The notes: generated by a model not told the origin, from the sequence alone. Positions 24,843 through 34,533 are shown, numbered from the stretch's first letter. The stretch: 56,499 nucleotides of DNA from CAZMYM01 sp964620325 (GCA_964620325.1 CAZUIM010000016.1:1-56499); one strand, 5' to 3'. Made by a program: numbers and translations.

Positions 24843-27265
24843 TACGCATCGCCCAGATCGAACCGGATCTCCCCGCCGTCGACGGTCGCGGTGACGAGCG
24901 CGCCCGACGCGAACCGCCCCTCCAGGATGGACTCCGAGATCGGATTCTCGATCAGTCGCTCGATCGTTCGACGCATCGGGCGGGCACCGTACTTGACGTC
25001 GTATCCCTGTTCGATCAGCAGGTCCCAGGCCGAGTCGTCGAGGTCGAAGCTGATCTCGCGCTCTTCGAGCAGGCGGGCTTTCAGCTCGTCGACCATCAGC
25101 TCGGCGATCTGGCGAACCTGATCCCGGTTCAACTCGTGGAAGACGATGGTGTCGTCGAGCCGGTTGAGGAACTCCGGACGGAAGACCTTCCGTCCTTCGC
25201 CGATCACGCGCGCCTTCATGTCCTGATAGGATTCCTCCGACCCGTCCTCTTGATCGCTGAACCCGAGCCGGTCCCGATCGGCGATCAGTTCGCTCCCGAC
25301 GTTCGACGTCATGATCAACACGGCGTTCCGGAAATCGACCCTCCGCCCCTGCGAGTCGGTCAGGATTCCGTCCTCCATCACCTGGAGGAGGATATTGAAC
25401 ACGTCGCGGTGCGCCTTCTCGATCTCGTCGAACAGGACGACCGAGTACGGTCGGTGACGGACCTTCTCGGTCAACTCCCCGGCCTCCTCGTACCCGACGT
25501 AGCCCGGAGGAGCTCCGGTGAGGCGCGAGACGGAGAACCGCTCCATGTACTCTGACATGTCGACGCGGATCAACGCGTCCTCGTCGCCGAACAGGAACTC
25601 GGCCAACGTCTTGGAGAGCTCGGTCTTTCCGACACCGGTCGGCCCGAGGAACATGAAGACGCCGACCGGCCGCTTCGGGTTCTTCACGCCGGCATACGCC
25701 CGGCGGATTGAGCGGGAGACGGCTCGAACGGCCTCGTCCTGAGCGATCAGCCGCTCGTGGATCTTCTCCTCCATGTTGACGAGCCGCTCGGTCTCCTCCT
25801 CTTCGACGTGTCCGATCGGTACCCCGGTCCACATCGAGACCATCCGCGCAATGTCCGTTCCGGTCGCGCGCAGCTCGCTCCCCTCGAACGGATTCTCGCT
25901 CAACGCCTCAACCTTGGCGGCGAGTTCGGCCTTCTGATCGCGCAGTCGAGCGGCCGATTCGTAGTCCTGCGCGGCGACGGCCGCCTGCTCGCGCTCGTCG
26001 AGTTCGTCGATCTCTTCCATCACCTCGCGAACCTCGTCGGGAACGCGCGTCTTCTGGAGTTTGATCCTGGCCGCCGTCTCGTCGATCAGATCGATCGCCT
26101 TATCGGGGAGGAACTGGTCGGTCACGTAGCGATCCGACAGACGGGCCGCCTGGTAGAGTGCGTCGTCAGTGATCTTCACGCCGTGGTGCTTCTCGTAGCG
26201 CTCGCGCAGGCCCTTCAAGATCTTGAGCGTCTCCTCGACCGACGGTTCCTCGACGAGGATCGTCTTGAACCGTCGCTTCAACGCCGGGTCCTTCTCGATC
26301 GACTTCCGGTACTCGTCGGACGTCGCCGTCCCGATGCATTGAATGGCGCCCGACGCGAGGGGCGGTTTCAGAATCGACGACGCGTCGATCGCCCCCTCGG
26401 CGCCGCCGGCCCCGACGACCGTCTGGAGCTCGTCGATGAACAGGATGACGTTGTCGGTGTCGGTGACCTGAGTGATCAGTGTCTTCAGGCGCTGCTCGAA
26501 CTCGCCACGGTACTTCGTGCCGGCGACGACCGACGCCATGTCGAGCTCGAGAATCTCCTTCGACCGAAGGATCGACGGAACGTCCCCGGCGGCGATCCGC
26601 TGCGCCAGCCCCTCGACGACGGCCGTCTTTCCCACTCCGGATTCACCGATCAGCGCGGGGTTGTTCTTCTTCCGCCGCGTCAGGGTCTGGATGATCCGCT
26701 CCATCTCCCCTTCTCGACCGATGACCGGATCGAGATTCCCCGCCGCCGCCTCTTCGACGAGGTTTCGTCCGAATTCGACCAGCTCGCCCTTCTTCTTCGA
26801 CTCCCGGCGCGCGGCCCGGATCGTCATCCCGATCCCCGACGACGGGAGGAAGTAGGCCCGCGTCTTCGCGAGATCGACCCCGAGCTGCTGCAGAATCGTC
26901 GCGCCGGTCCCGTCCCCCTCACGGAGCATCCCCATCAATAGGTGTTCTGGACGGATCGTGTTCAGACCGGAGCGCCGCGCCTCTTCGAAGCTGATCTTCA
27001 TGACTCGCTTCAGCCGCGGCGTCGGCTCCAGATCGTCGGCCGAAAGGCGAACGTCGCCGCGTCCCTTCTCGTCATCGAGAAAGGTGGCGACCCGCTCGTA
27101 GGTGATGTTGTGGCTGTTCAGGAACCGGTGAACGTCGCTTCCTGGAACCTTCAGGAACGCGAGGAGAAGATGCTCCGTCCCCACGTAGCTGTGGTGCCAC
27201 TCCTCAGCCTCTTCCTGGGCGATCGCGATGATCTCCATCGACTCGCGCGAGAATCGATCGTACAT
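24842..27265 (-). CDS. clpC: ATP-dependent protease ATPase subunit ClpC
   Basis: 807 residues. N-terminal Clp repeat domain about 1-145, AAA1 with GESGVGKTAVVEGLA, a middle domain with a UVR-like motif (AVAAQDYESAARLRDQKAEL), AAA2 with GPTGVGKTELSKTLAE and a C-terminal D2-small domain. A Hsp100 unfoldase that feeds ClpP. A promoter lies just upstream, so clpC-radA-PNP can be transcribed apart from pth. No CtsR or McsA/B genes are nearby. Confidence 0.97.
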   Translation of the reverse strand: MYDRFSRESMEIIAIAQEEAEEWHHSYVGTEHLLLAFLKVPGSDVHRFLNSHNITYERVATFLDDEKGRGDVRLSADDLEPTPRLKRVMKISFEEARRSGLNTIRPEHLLMGMLREGDGTGATILQQLGVDLAKTRAYFLPSSGIGMTIRAARRESKKKGELVEFGRNLVEEAAAGNLDPVIGREGEMERIIQTLTRRKKNNPALIGESGVGKTAVVEGLAQRIAAGDVPSILRSKEILELDMASVVAGTKYRGEFEQRLKTLITQVTDTDNVILFIDELQTVVGAGGAEGAIDASSILKPPLASGAIQCIGTATSDEYRKSIEKDPALKRRFKTILVEEPSVEETLKILKGLRERYEKHHGVKITDDALYQAARLSDRYVTDQFLPDKAIDLIDETAARIKLQKTRVPDEVREVMEEIDELDEREQAAVAAQDYESAARLRDQKAELAAKVEALSENPFEGSELRATGTDIARMVSMWTGVPIGHVEEEETERLVNMEEKIHERLIAQDEAVRAVSRSIRRAYAGVKNPKRPVGVFMFLGPTGVGKTELSKTLAEFLFGDEDALIRVDMSEYMERFSVSRLTGAPPGYVGYEEAGELTEKVRHRPYSVVLFDEIEKAHRDVFNILLQVMEDGILTDSQGRRVDFRNAVLIMTSNVGSELIADRDRLGFSDQEDGSEESYQDMKARVIGEGRKVFRPEFLNRLDDTIVFHELNRDQVRQIAELMVDELKARLLEEREISFDLDDSAWDLLIEQGYDVKYGARPMRRTIERLIENPISESILEGRFASGALVTATVDGGEIRFDLGDA

Positions 27266-27296
27266 GGTCTCGTCCCTATTCCTTTCAGCAAAAAGA

Positions 27297-27324
27297 AGTA
27301 TATCCCGGCGTTTGAGGTCAGCAA
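27297..27324 (-). promoter_or_regulatory. Promoter of clpC-radA-PNP
   Basis: TTGCTG (27319-27324), 16 bp, TATACT (27297-27302) on the minus strand. The -35 overlaps the pth stop codon. The predicted leader is about 25 bases and includes AAAGGA. No CIRCE or CtsR-type operator is visible. Confidence 0.65.
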
Positions 27325-27887
27325 CCGTCGGCGTTGCGACGATTGAATCGCGTCATCAACGCGTCGACGTCGAGGGCTGGGAAGGCCTCGATCGCCTCGA
27401 CGGCCCGCTCGAGAACCGGAACGACGCGCGACCACTCGTCCGGCGAGAACCGCTCCAGAACGAACGCCTCTCCCGATTCATCGCGTCCTTCGATCTCGAT
27501 CCCGATGCGCAACCGGGGAATCTCTTCCGTTCCGAGCGCCGCGAGAATCGACTTCATCCCTCTGTGCGACCCGGCGCCGCCGGCCCGGAGAATCTTCATC
27601 CGCCCGAGCGGAAGATCGAGTTCGTCATAGACGACCAGCGCATCGGACGGCCGGATCGCGTGCCGATCGAGCACGCCCGCCACCGCGACGCCGCTGTCGT
27701 TCATGTAGGTCAGCGGCTTGCAGAGAAGGAGATCCTCGGTCCGATAGACGAGGCACGTATCTTCGATCCGCCCCGCCCGACGGAGGCGATGCACCTTTCG
27801 ATAGAGATCGACCGTTTCGAAGCCGACGTTGTGACGCGTGAGAGTGTACGCTGCGCCTGGGTTTCCAAGCCCGAAGACGGCCTTCAC
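27318..27887 (-). CDS. pth: Peptidyl-tRNA hydrolase
   Basis: 189 residues. FGLGNPGAAYTLTRHNVGF (Asn and catalytic His), KPLTYMNDSG, VVYDELDLPLG (catalytic Asp) and GGAGSHRGMKSI are complete. Recycles peptidyl-tRNA dropped by ribosomes. Its start overlaps the rplY stop by four bases (ATGA); the order prs-rplY-pth is the common bacterial cluster. Confidence 0.97.
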   Translation of the reverse strand: MKAVFGLGNPGAAYTLTRHNVGFETVDLYRKVHRLRRAGRIEDTCLVYRTEDLLLCKPLTYMNDSGVAVAGVLDRHAIRPSDALVVYDELDLPLGRMKILRAGGAGSHRGMKSILAALGTEEIPRLRIGIEIEGRDESGEAFVLERFSPDEWSRVVPVLERAVEAIEAFPALDVDALMTRFNRRNADGC

Positions 27888-28549
27888 TCCTCCCCTTCTG
27901 GAGTCTCCTCTTCGGCGGTCGCGGCCTCGCCCTCTTCGCCCTCGATCTCTTCACCTTCGAGCGATTCCTCGCCCTCGATCTCCTCTTCCTCGGGGAGTCC
28001 CATCCCGCGAGGGGCGATGACACTGACGAGCGTTCGCTCCGGCGGCAGCATCGGTTCGACGTCCCCGAAGTCGACGTCGCGAACGTGAATCGACTCGCCG
28101 AGATCGAGATTCGAGACGTCGAGTGTGATCAGATGAGGGATGTCCTTGGGCAGACCGTGCACGCGGACGGTGCTGAATTGCACGCTCAGGATCCCGCCGA
28201 CCTTGAGTCCGATCGCCTCCCCGACGACCTTCACTGGCACATGAAGCTTGACCGGGTGCCCGACGTCCGGATGGTAGAAGTCGACGTGAACCGGCTCGTC
28301 GGTGATCGGGTCGTACTCGACCACCTTGAGGAAGACCTCGAATTCGCGCGCTTCCCCTTCGTCGTCGATCGCGAGCCCGATCCGTGAGCTCCTCGTGATC
28401 TGCGAGAAAAGAACCTGGAGGTCCTTTCGCGCGATCGAGATCGGCGTCGAATCGATCGACGGTCCGTAGACGACCCCCGGCACGAGGCCGGCCCGGCGAA
28501 GGGCTTCGGCCTTCCCGGCTGTTCTCGTCTTCACTTGCAGTGTATTCAT
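27884..28549 (-). CDS. rplY: 50S ribosomal protein bL25 (Ctc/TL5 type) with acidic tail
   Basis: 221 residues. The N-terminal L25 domain binds 5S rRNA; the TL5-type C-terminal beta domain follows about 95-185. The last about 35 residues are almost only Glu, Gly and Ala (GLPEEEEIEGEESLEGEE), an acidic disordered tail like that on bS16 in this window. It starts MNTLQVKTR, lies upstream of pth and 17 bases downstream of prs. Confidence 0.96.
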   Translation of the reverse strand: MNTLQVKTRTAGKAEALRRAGLVPGVVYGPSIDSTPISIARKDLQVLFSQITRSSRIGLAIDDEGEAREFEVFLKVVEYDPITDEPVHVDFYHPDVGHPVKLHVPVKVVGEAIGLKVGGILSVQFSTVRVHGLPKDIPHLITLDVSNLDLGESIHVRDVDFGDVEPMLPPERTLVSVIAPRGMGLPEEEEIEGEESLEGEEIEGEEGEAATAEEETPEGEE

Positions 28550-28566
28550 GCTCTCTCCTACCTGCC

Positions 28567-29523
28567 CTAGTAATGCGGGAAGAGCTCGCTCACCGATCTG
28601 TATTCATAGATGCACTGAATCGTCTTGGCGAGGTGTTCTCCGACGGAGGTGTACTCGACAAAGTCGCTCTTCTCCGCAGCTTCGACGAAGATGGTATTGG
28701 TAACCACGACCCGCTTCAAGGGCGATTCAGCGATCGCATCGAGCGCGTCGCCGGAGAAGACCCCGTGCGTGCAATACGCGAAGATCTCAGTTGCGCCGTG
28801 GTCGATCAGCGTCCGTGCTCCCTTGATCAGGGTCCCGGCCGAGGAAAGGATGTCATCGACCATCAGACATCGCTGCTCGGCGACGTCACCGATGACGTTC
28901 ATGACGTCGACGTCGGCGCCGTCGAACGTCCGCCGCTTCTCGAGGATCGCAAGCGGCAGATCGAGACGCTCGGCGACCTGCCGCGCCCGGACGGCGCCCC
29001 CGGCGTCCGGAGAGACGACGATCGAATCTGAGAGATCGGGGAACGTCGCCCTGGCGTGCTCGGCGAAGATCCAGTCACACCGCAGATTGTCAACCGGGAT
29101 GTTGAAGAACCCCTGGATCTGGCCGGCGTGAAGGTCCAGGGTCAGAACGCGGTCGGCGCCCGCCGTCTCGATCAGGTTGGCGACGAGTCGCGCCGAGATC
29201 GGGACGCGGCCGGTCTGCTTCCGGTCCTGACGCGCATATCCGTAGTAAGGAATGACAGCGATGATCCTCCGTGCCGACGCTCTTCGCGCCGCATCGATCA
29301 TGATCAGAAGCTCCATCAGGGCATCGTTGACCGGTGGACAGGTCGGTTGGATGACGAAGACATCGGCCCCACGCACCGTCTGTCGAATCCGCACGCGAAC
29401 CTCGCCGTCGTTGAATCGATCGACCACCGCGTCGCACAACGGAATCCCGAGCGCGGCGGAGATCTCGGATGTCAAAGGCGGATTCGCCGTCCCACTCAGG
29501 AGCACCAACTGGTTCCCCCTCAT
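28567..29523 (-). CDS. prs: Ribose-phosphate pyrophosphokinase
   Basis: 318 residues. Makes PRPP for nucleotide, His and Trp synthesis. Signatures: FNDGEVRVRIRQTVRGADV, YYGYARQDRK, LDLHAGQIQGFF, VVSPDAGGAVRARQ and the PRPP-binding MVDDILSSAGTL (the usual MVDDxIDTAGT has lost its Thr-Ala order, SSAGT here). The start overlaps the upstream acetyltransferase stop (ATGA), so the precursor pathways are co-translated. Confidence 0.97.
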   Translation of the reverse strand: MRGNQLVLLSGTANPPLTSEISAALGIPLCDAVVDRFNDGEVRVRIRQTVRGADVFVIQPTCPPVNDALMELLIMIDAARRASARRIIAVIPYYGYARQDRKQTGRVPISARLVANLIETAGADRVLTLDLHAGQIQGFFNIPVDNLRCDWIFAEHARATFPDLSDSIVVSPDAGGAVRARQVAERLDLPLAILEKRRTFDGADVDVMNVIGDVAEQRCLMVDDILSSAGTLIKGARTLIDHGATEIFAYCTHGVFSGDALDAIAESPLKRVVVTNTIFVEAAEKSDFVEYTSVGEHLAKTIQCIYEYRSVSELFPHY

Positions 29524-30227
29524 GCGTCCCCCTCGTTTCCGCGACCCTTCGCTTCCCGCTTCTTGACGGTCTGCCTCGCCCGGCCGAGCGCGAGTGATTC
29601 CGGGGGGACGTCCTCGGTGATCGTCGACCCCGCGGCGACGAAGGCGTCCTTCCCGACGCGAACCGGCGCGACGAGCGAGGCGTTCGTCCCGATGAACGCG
29701 CCGTCCTCGATCACGGTCCGATGCTTCGTCGTCCCGTCGTAGTTGCAGGTGACGGCCCCCGCCCCGATGTTCACCCCGTCGCCGACCTCGGCGTCCCCGA
29801 TGTACGCGAGGTGCCCGGCCTTCGCCCCTCGGCCGATCCGGGCCGCCTTCACCTCGACGAAATTGCCGATCCGGGCCTGCGGACCGACGTCGGCCCCCGG
29901 GCGTAGATGCGCGTACGGGCCGACCGTCGAACCGGATCGCACGAAGGCCGACTCGAGGACCGAGTACCAGACGACGCTCTCGGCCTCGACCGTCGAGTCC
30001 TCGATCCAGACATCCGGACCGATTCGACAGTCCGATCCGACCTTGCAGAGGCCGCGCAGACATGTTCCGGGAAGAAGGACGGTGCCCGATCCGACGCTCG
30101 CGTCGGGAGAGATGTAGACGCGGTCCGGATCCGGGACGAGGACGCCTCCCCTTCGAAGCGCCTCGACAACCCGGGCCCGCGTCGCTGACTCGAACTCGGG
30201 ATACGCCTCGCCATCGCGTCGGCCCAT
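29520..30227 (-). CDS. Stand-alone GlmU-type acetyltransferase domain (left-handed beta helix)
   Basis: 235 residues. It matches only the C-terminal half of GlmU: GVLVPDPDRVYISPDASVGSG, then hexapeptide repeats, NFVEVKAARIGRGAKAGHLAYIGD (with the catalytic His), GVNIGAGAVTCNYDGTTKHRT and FIGTNASLVAPV. The N-terminal uridylyltransferase domain is missing; the ATG has GAGGTGAGG just upstream and a promoter, so this is not a truncation by frameshift. It probably acetylates glucosamine-1-phosphate, with the UDP-transfer step done by a separate protein. It precedes prs, as glmU does elsewhere. Confidence 0.88.
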   Translation of the reverse strand: MGRRDGEAYPEFESATRARVVEALRRGGVLVPDPDRVYISPDASVGSGTVLLPGTCLRGLCKVGSDCRIGPDVWIEDSTVEAESVVWYSVLESAFVRSGSTVGPYAHLRPGADVGPQARIGNFVEVKAARIGRGAKAGHLAYIGDAEVGDGVNIGAGAVTCNYDGTTKHRTVIEDGAFIGTNASLVAPVRVGKDAFVAAGSTITEDVPPESLALGRARQTVKKREAKGRGNEGDA

Positions 30228-30247
30228 CGCCTCACCTCGCCGACGCG

Positions 30248-30277
30248 ATGATACGGCACGTCGAAAGGCCGGATCAA
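30248..30277 (-). promoter_or_regulatory. Promoter of the glmU-like/prs/rplY/pth operon
   Basis: TTGATC (30272-30277), 18 bp, TATCAT (30248-30253) on the minus strand; predicted leader about 14 bases. Divergent from the trpS promoter 13 bases away. Confidence 0.65.
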
Positions 30278-30289
30278 GCCGAAGGCCGC

Positions 30290-30319
30290 TTGCAGACGGC
30301 GTCGCGCGTTTCCTATACT
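30290..30319 (+). promoter_or_regulatory. Promoter of trpS
   Basis: TTGCAG (30290-30295), 18 bp, TATACT (30314-30319). The leader of about 49 bases carries GAGGAGG before the ATG. No Trp-codon leader peptide or T-box is visible. Confidence 0.65.
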
Positions 30320-30374
30320 TCCGCCGTGCTCGACGACTCGAGCGAACAATCCACGGACGAGGAGGTGGTCGGCG

Positions 30375-31373
30375 ATGGCAACTCGGGTTTTCTCCGGCAT
30401 TCAGCCGACGGGAACGCTGCACATCGGAAACTACTTCGGGGCGATTCGGAACTGGGCCGCGCTCCAGGCCGAGGTCGAATGCATCTACTGCGTCGTCGAC
30501 TACCACGCGATCACCATCGACGTCGATCCGAAGGCGCTTCGCGCCGCCTCGCAATCGATGGCGCTCGACATGATCGCCTGCGGGATCGACCCGGAGCGAG
30601 CGATCGTCTTTCGTCAATCCGACGTCCCGGCGCACACGGAGCTCAGTTGGATTTTGAGCTGCGTTACGTCGTTCGGCGACCTGAGCCGGATGACGCAGTT
30701 CAAGGACAAGTCAGCGAAGCAGTCGTTCGTCTCGGCCGGCCTGCTCACGTACCCGATTCTTCAGGCGGCCGACATCCTGATCTACCGCGCCGACGGGGTT
30801 CCGGTCGGCGACGACCAAGTCCAGCACCTGGAGCTCTCCCGCCGGATCGCCCGGCGGTTCAACGGCCGCTTCGGCGAGTACTTTCCCGAACCGGAGCCGA
30901 TCGTCCGCCGAGGTGCGCGGATCATGTCGCTCGCCGATCCTTCGATCAAGATGTCGAAGAGCGAGGGGGAGAGCCACTACGTCGGCGTGATGGAGGACGA
31001 AGCGTCGATTCGAAAGAAGATCCGATCGGCCGTCACCGACATCGGGCTCGAGCCGGGCGAGACGATGTCGCCCGGGGTGGCGACGCTCTTCGAGATCCTC
31101 GAGCTCTCCTGCGAACAGCTCGAAGACGGCGGGATCATCGACGAACTGAAGGCCGAGTTCACCGAGGGACGTCTGATGTATTCGCGTCTGAAGGACGAGG
31201 TCTTCGACCGTCTGATGGCCGTGCTCCGGCCGATCCAGGAGAAGCGTCGGGCCCTCGACGCTGCGGGAACGGTCGACGAGATCCTCGCCGACGGCGCAGA
31301 GCGGGCCGCGGCGATCGCGTCGAAGACGATGGTCGACGTCCGCCGGCTGGCCGGTCTCGGAACCGAACGTTAG
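30375..31373 (+). CDS. trpS: Tryptophanyl-tRNA synthetase
   Basis: 332 residues, normal length. Class Ic signatures: SGIQPTGTLHIGNYFGAI (HIGH-like) and SIKMSKSEG (KMSKS). VGDDQVQHLELSR is the tryptophan-binding region. A monocistronic gene with its own promoter. Confidence 0.98.
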   Translation: MATRVFSGIQPTGTLHIGNYFGAIRNWAALQAEVECIYCVVDYHAITIDVDPKALRAASQSMALDMIACGIDPERAIVFRQSDVPAHTELSWILSCVTSFGDLSRMTQFKDKSAKQSFVSAGLLTYPILQAADILIYRADGVPVGDDQVQHLELSRRIARRFNGRFGEYFPEPEPIVRRGARIMSLADPSIKMSKSEGESHYVGVMEDEASIRKKIRSAVTDIGLEPGETMSPGVATLFEILELSCEQLEDGGIIDELKAEFTEGRLMYSRLKDEVFDRLMAVLRPIQEKRRALDAAGTVDEILADGAERAAAIASKTMVDVRRLAGLGTER

Positions 31374-31441
31374 GCGATGGATCGTCGCCCGCGAGGAGCG
31401 CGCGGGCCGCGGCTCCCTGCGGCCTCCTCCGCTTCGGTCGG

Positions 31442-32152
31442 TCAGGCGCGAACCCCGCCGTCCGCGAATCGTTCGCCGATCGAAGCCCAGACGCGACGGA
31501 GACCCGCCTCGTCCATCACCTCCCGCTCGGCCCACGACGGATCGAGCAGGGACTTTCCCGTCTCACTCGGCACACGGAACTGCTGAAGAACGTAGCATCG
31601 AGCCGAGTCGAGCCACCGCGCAATCTCCGCGAGATCGTCCGCGCCGAGTCCGGGAGCGACGGTCGTTCTGAACTCCTGTTCGATCTCGCTTCGGCCGACG
31701 AGACGAATCGTCCGCTCGACCCGTTCCGCAATCCCGGAAACGCCGGCGAACTCGGCGTACCGCGAGGCGGGGGCCTTGACGTCGACGGCGACGTAGTCGA
31801 TCAGCCCTCGCTCGATCAGCCGTTCGACGATCTCGGGCCGGCTCCCGTTCGTGTCCAGCTTGACGAGCAGATCGAGCTCGCGGACCCGCTCGATGAACGC
31901 CGCGAGATCCTCTTGAAGTGTCGGTTCGCCTCCGGTCAGAACGACTCCGTCGAGGAATGAGCGGCGTCGCCCGAGTTCGGACAGGACGTCGTCGACGCCG
32001 TATCGAGGGAGCCGGCTGACTCGCTCGGGGAGGACGAGTTCCGGGTTGTGACAGAACGGACACCGCAGGTTGCAGCCGGCCGTGAACAGGGTTGCAGCGA
32101 CCCGCCCGGGATAGTCGACCAACGTCACGGGCTGCCAGGAGGCCAAGTACAT
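31442..32152 (-). CDS. nrdG: Anaerobic ribonucleotide reductase activating protein (radical SAM)
   Basis: 236 residues. CNLRCPFC (C27, C31, C34) binds the 4Fe-4S cluster; VVLTGGEPTLQ and KLDTNGSRPEI are activase signatures. It generates the glycyl radical on NrdD. The ATG at 32152 (MYLASWQ) has AAGGAAG at good spacing; an ATG at 32158 abuts it. 49 bases downstream of nrdD, same operon. Confidence 0.94.
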   Translation of the reverse strand: MYLASWQPVTLVDYPGRVAATLFTAGCNLRCPFCHNPELVLPERVSRLPRYGVDDVLSELGRRRSFLDGVVLTGGEPTLQEDLAAFIERVRELDLLVKLDTNGSRPEIVERLIERGLIDYVAVDVKAPASRYAEFAGVSGIAERVERTIRLVGRSEIEQEFRTTVAPGLGADDLAEIARWLDSARCYVLQQFRVPSETGKSLLDPSWAEREVMDEAGLRRVWASIGERFADGGVRA

Positions 32153-32201
32153 CGTCATCTTCCTTCGGATCGAAGCGGGGGTGAGCGGCCGACCGCCGGC
32201 T

Positions 32202-34304
32202 CTACCGCGCTGCCACCGTACGCGTTGAGAAGGTGTGCCGATCGGCGAACTCCGTCTGCTTCCCGTCGTTCCACTGCTCGATCGGTCGCAGGTATCCGAC
32301 GATGCGCGAATAGACTTCGGTCTTCGCACCGCAGACCTCGCAGATCGGCTGTTCTCCGATCAAGTACCCGTGCTCCGGGCAGATCGAGAAGGTCGGCGTC
32401 AGCGTGTAGTAGGGAAGCCGGAACGTCTCGGCGATCTTCCGAATCAGTCGTCGAGTCGCCTCCGCACTCGGGAGTCGCTCTCCGAGAAACGCGTGGAAGA
32501 CCGTCCCCCCCGTGTACCGAATCTGGAGTGGATCCTGCCGGGAGAGCGCGTCGAACAAGTCCCCATCGAATCCGACAGGCAGCTGGGTCGAGTTCGTGTA
32601 GTACGGCGTTTCGCTCCCGTAGGCCTCGAGGTTGTGGACTCGCAGATCGGGAAAGGCCTGCCGGTCCCGCTTTGCCAGCCGGTAGCTCGCTCCCTCGGCC
32701 GGGGTCGCCTCGAGATTGAAGATGTCGCCCGACTCCTCCTGGTAGCCGCTCATCCGTTCGCGCATCCAGTCGAGGACTCGGATCGCGAAGGCTTCCCCCT
32801 CCGCGTCGACGATCGTCCGGTCGAGGAGATTGAGCGTCGCCTCGTTCATCCCGATCACACCGATCGTCGAAAAGTGGTTCCGCCAGTATCCGCCTTCCGC
32901 TTCCCGGATCCGATCGAGATAGAAGCGCGAGTATGGATAGAGGCCCTTCTCGGTCAGGGATTCGAGGGTCTTCCGTTTGACCTCGAGCGCCGCCTTGGCG
33001 AGATCCATTAAGTCACCGAGGCGATCGAAGAAGTCCTCCTCACCGCTTGCGAGGTATCCGAGACGCGGGAGATTGATCGTGACGACGCCGATCGACCCGG
33101 TCAGCGGGTTCGCTCCGAACAGCCCACCGCCGCGGCTCCGGAGTTCGCGATTGTCGATTCGCAGCCGACAACACATGCTCCGCGCGTCCTCGGGACGCAT
33201 GTCGCTCCCGATGAAGTTCGAGAAATACGGAATCCCGTACTTCGCCGCCATCTCCCAGACCGGCTCGAGGATCGGGTTCTCCCACTCGAAGTCCTCGGTC
33301 ACGTTGTAGGTCGGAATCGGGAAGGTGAACGGCCGACCGTGCATGTCGCCTTCCAACATCACCTCGGCGAACGCTCGATTGAACAGGTCCATCTCCGGCT
33401 GGTAATCGCCGTAGGTCCCCTTCTGGAGCGCCCCGCCGATGATCACCGGCTCGTTTCTCATGAACCGCGGGACCTGAAGGTCGATCGTCACGTTGGTGAA
33501 CGGCGTCTGAAATCCGACACGCGTCGGGACGTTCATGTTGTAGACGAACTCCTGAACGTGTTGCCGGACGTCCTCGTACGAGAGGCCGTCGCTCCGGATG
33601 AACGGGGCAAGGTACGTGTCGAGGTTCGAGAAGGCTTGCGCTCCGGCGGACTCGCCCTGCAGCGTGTACAGGAAGTTGACGACTTGAAGGAGGGCCACAC
33701 GGAAGTGCTTCGGCGGCCGAGACTCGATCTTCCCCCGAACGCCTCCGAAGCCTCGCAGGAGCAGATCTCGAAGGTCCCAGCCGACGCAATAGGCACCGAG
33801 CGTTCCGAGATCGTGAACGTGGAGGCTCCCGCTCTCGTGCGCCCGCCGGATCGGCTCGGAGTAGATGCGATCGAGCCAGTACTGCGAGATGATCCGGTCG
33901 GTGATGTGCGTGTTGAGCCCTTGGAGCGAGAACTTCATGTTGCTGTTCTCGCGGACACGCCAGTCGCGATCGTTCAGGTAGTCCTCGACGAGCGGAACAC
34001 CGCGCATCAACCCGCTCATCTCGCGGAGCTCCTCGTGTTGCTTCCGGTAGAGGATGTACGCTTTTGCGGTCCGGCCCCACCCCTGCTCGATCAGCGTCTC
34101 TTCGACGGCGTCCTGGATCTCCTCGACGGTCGGTCGCTCGTCGGGAAAACGTCGCTCGAGCCGCTCCCTCACCGACTCCGCGAGCCGCCGGGCGAGCGTG
34201 TGATCGGCCTCCCCGATCTCGCGCATCGCTTTCCAGATCGCCGTCTCGATCTTTGTCCGATCGAAGCGAACGCAACGGCCATCGCGCTTTACGATGTATT
34301 CCAT
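32202..34304 (-). CDS. nrdD: Anaerobic ribonucleoside-triphosphate reductase
   Basis: 700 residues. ATP-cone about 1-95 (allosteric), then the ten-stranded barrel (NLDTYLAPF, VPTRVGFQTPFTNVTID), a C-terminal zinc site (CPEHGYLIGEQPICEVCG) and the glycyl-radical loop RIVGYLRP near residue 672. Reduces NTPs to dNTPs without oxygen, so it supports an anaerobic life-style. GAGGGGG lies four bases before the ATG. No NrdR box is recognised upstream. Confidence 0.97.
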   Translation of the reverse strand: MEYIVKRDGRCVRFDRTKIETAIWKAMREIGEADHTLARRLAESVRERLERRFPDERPTVEEIQDAVEETLIEQGWGRTAKAYILYRKQHEELREMSGLMRGVPLVEDYLNDRDWRVRENSNMKFSLQGLNTHITDRIISQYWLDRIYSEPIRRAHESGSLHVHDLGTLGAYCVGWDLRDLLLRGFGGVRGKIESRPPKHFRVALLQVVNFLYTLQGESAGAQAFSNLDTYLAPFIRSDGLSYEDVRQHVQEFVYNMNVPTRVGFQTPFTNVTIDLQVPRFMRNEPVIIGGALQKGTYGDYQPEMDLFNRAFAEVMLEGDMHGRPFTFPIPTYNVTEDFEWENPILEPVWEMAAKYGIPYFSNFIGSDMRPEDARSMCCRLRIDNRELRSRGGGLFGANPLTGSIGVVTINLPRLGYLASGEEDFFDRLGDLMDLAKAALEVKRKTLESLTEKGLYPYSRFYLDRIREAEGGYWRNHFSTIGVIGMNEATLNLLDRTIVDAEGEAFAIRVLDWMRERMSGYQEESGDIFNLEATPAEGASYRLAKRDRQAFPDLRVHNLEAYGSETPYYTNSTQLPVGFDGDLFDALSRQDPLQIRYTGGTVFHAFLGERLPSAEATRRLIRKIAETFRLPYYTLTPTFSICPEHGYLIGEQPICEVCGAKTEVYSRIVGYLRPIEQWNDGKQTEFADRHTFSTRTVAAR

Positions 34305-34341
34305 GAATCCCCCTCACCGTGTGCGCAACAAACAGCGGCCC

Positions 34342-34369
34342 ATCCTAGCACGAAACGGACCGACGTGAA
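34342..34369 (-). promoter_or_regulatory. Candidate promoter of nrdD-nrdG
   Basis: TTCACG (34364-34369), 16 bp, TAGGAT (34342-34347) on the minus strand, about 40 bases before the ATG. The -35 is weak. The rest of the 34305-34530 spacer shows nothing I can name. Confidence 0.4.
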
Positions 34370-34533
34370 GAGGCCGATCCGTCTCCGAGACCGCGGTGCA
34401 AACCTCTAGTCAAAGGGATTTGCTACGGCACCGTACGAAGGATTCGGACAACCGTCACGCCGAACGGCCTGGACTCCTCCCCTCTGCGAACGGGCCGGGC
34501 TTCTCGATCGAAACGTCGGACGAGCGGACCGTC

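Noticed and set aside
34383..34530. tRNA or small RNA gene before rpsT
   Set aside because: No cloverleaf, TPsiC-like GGTTCRA or terminator was found; only promoter elements are supported.
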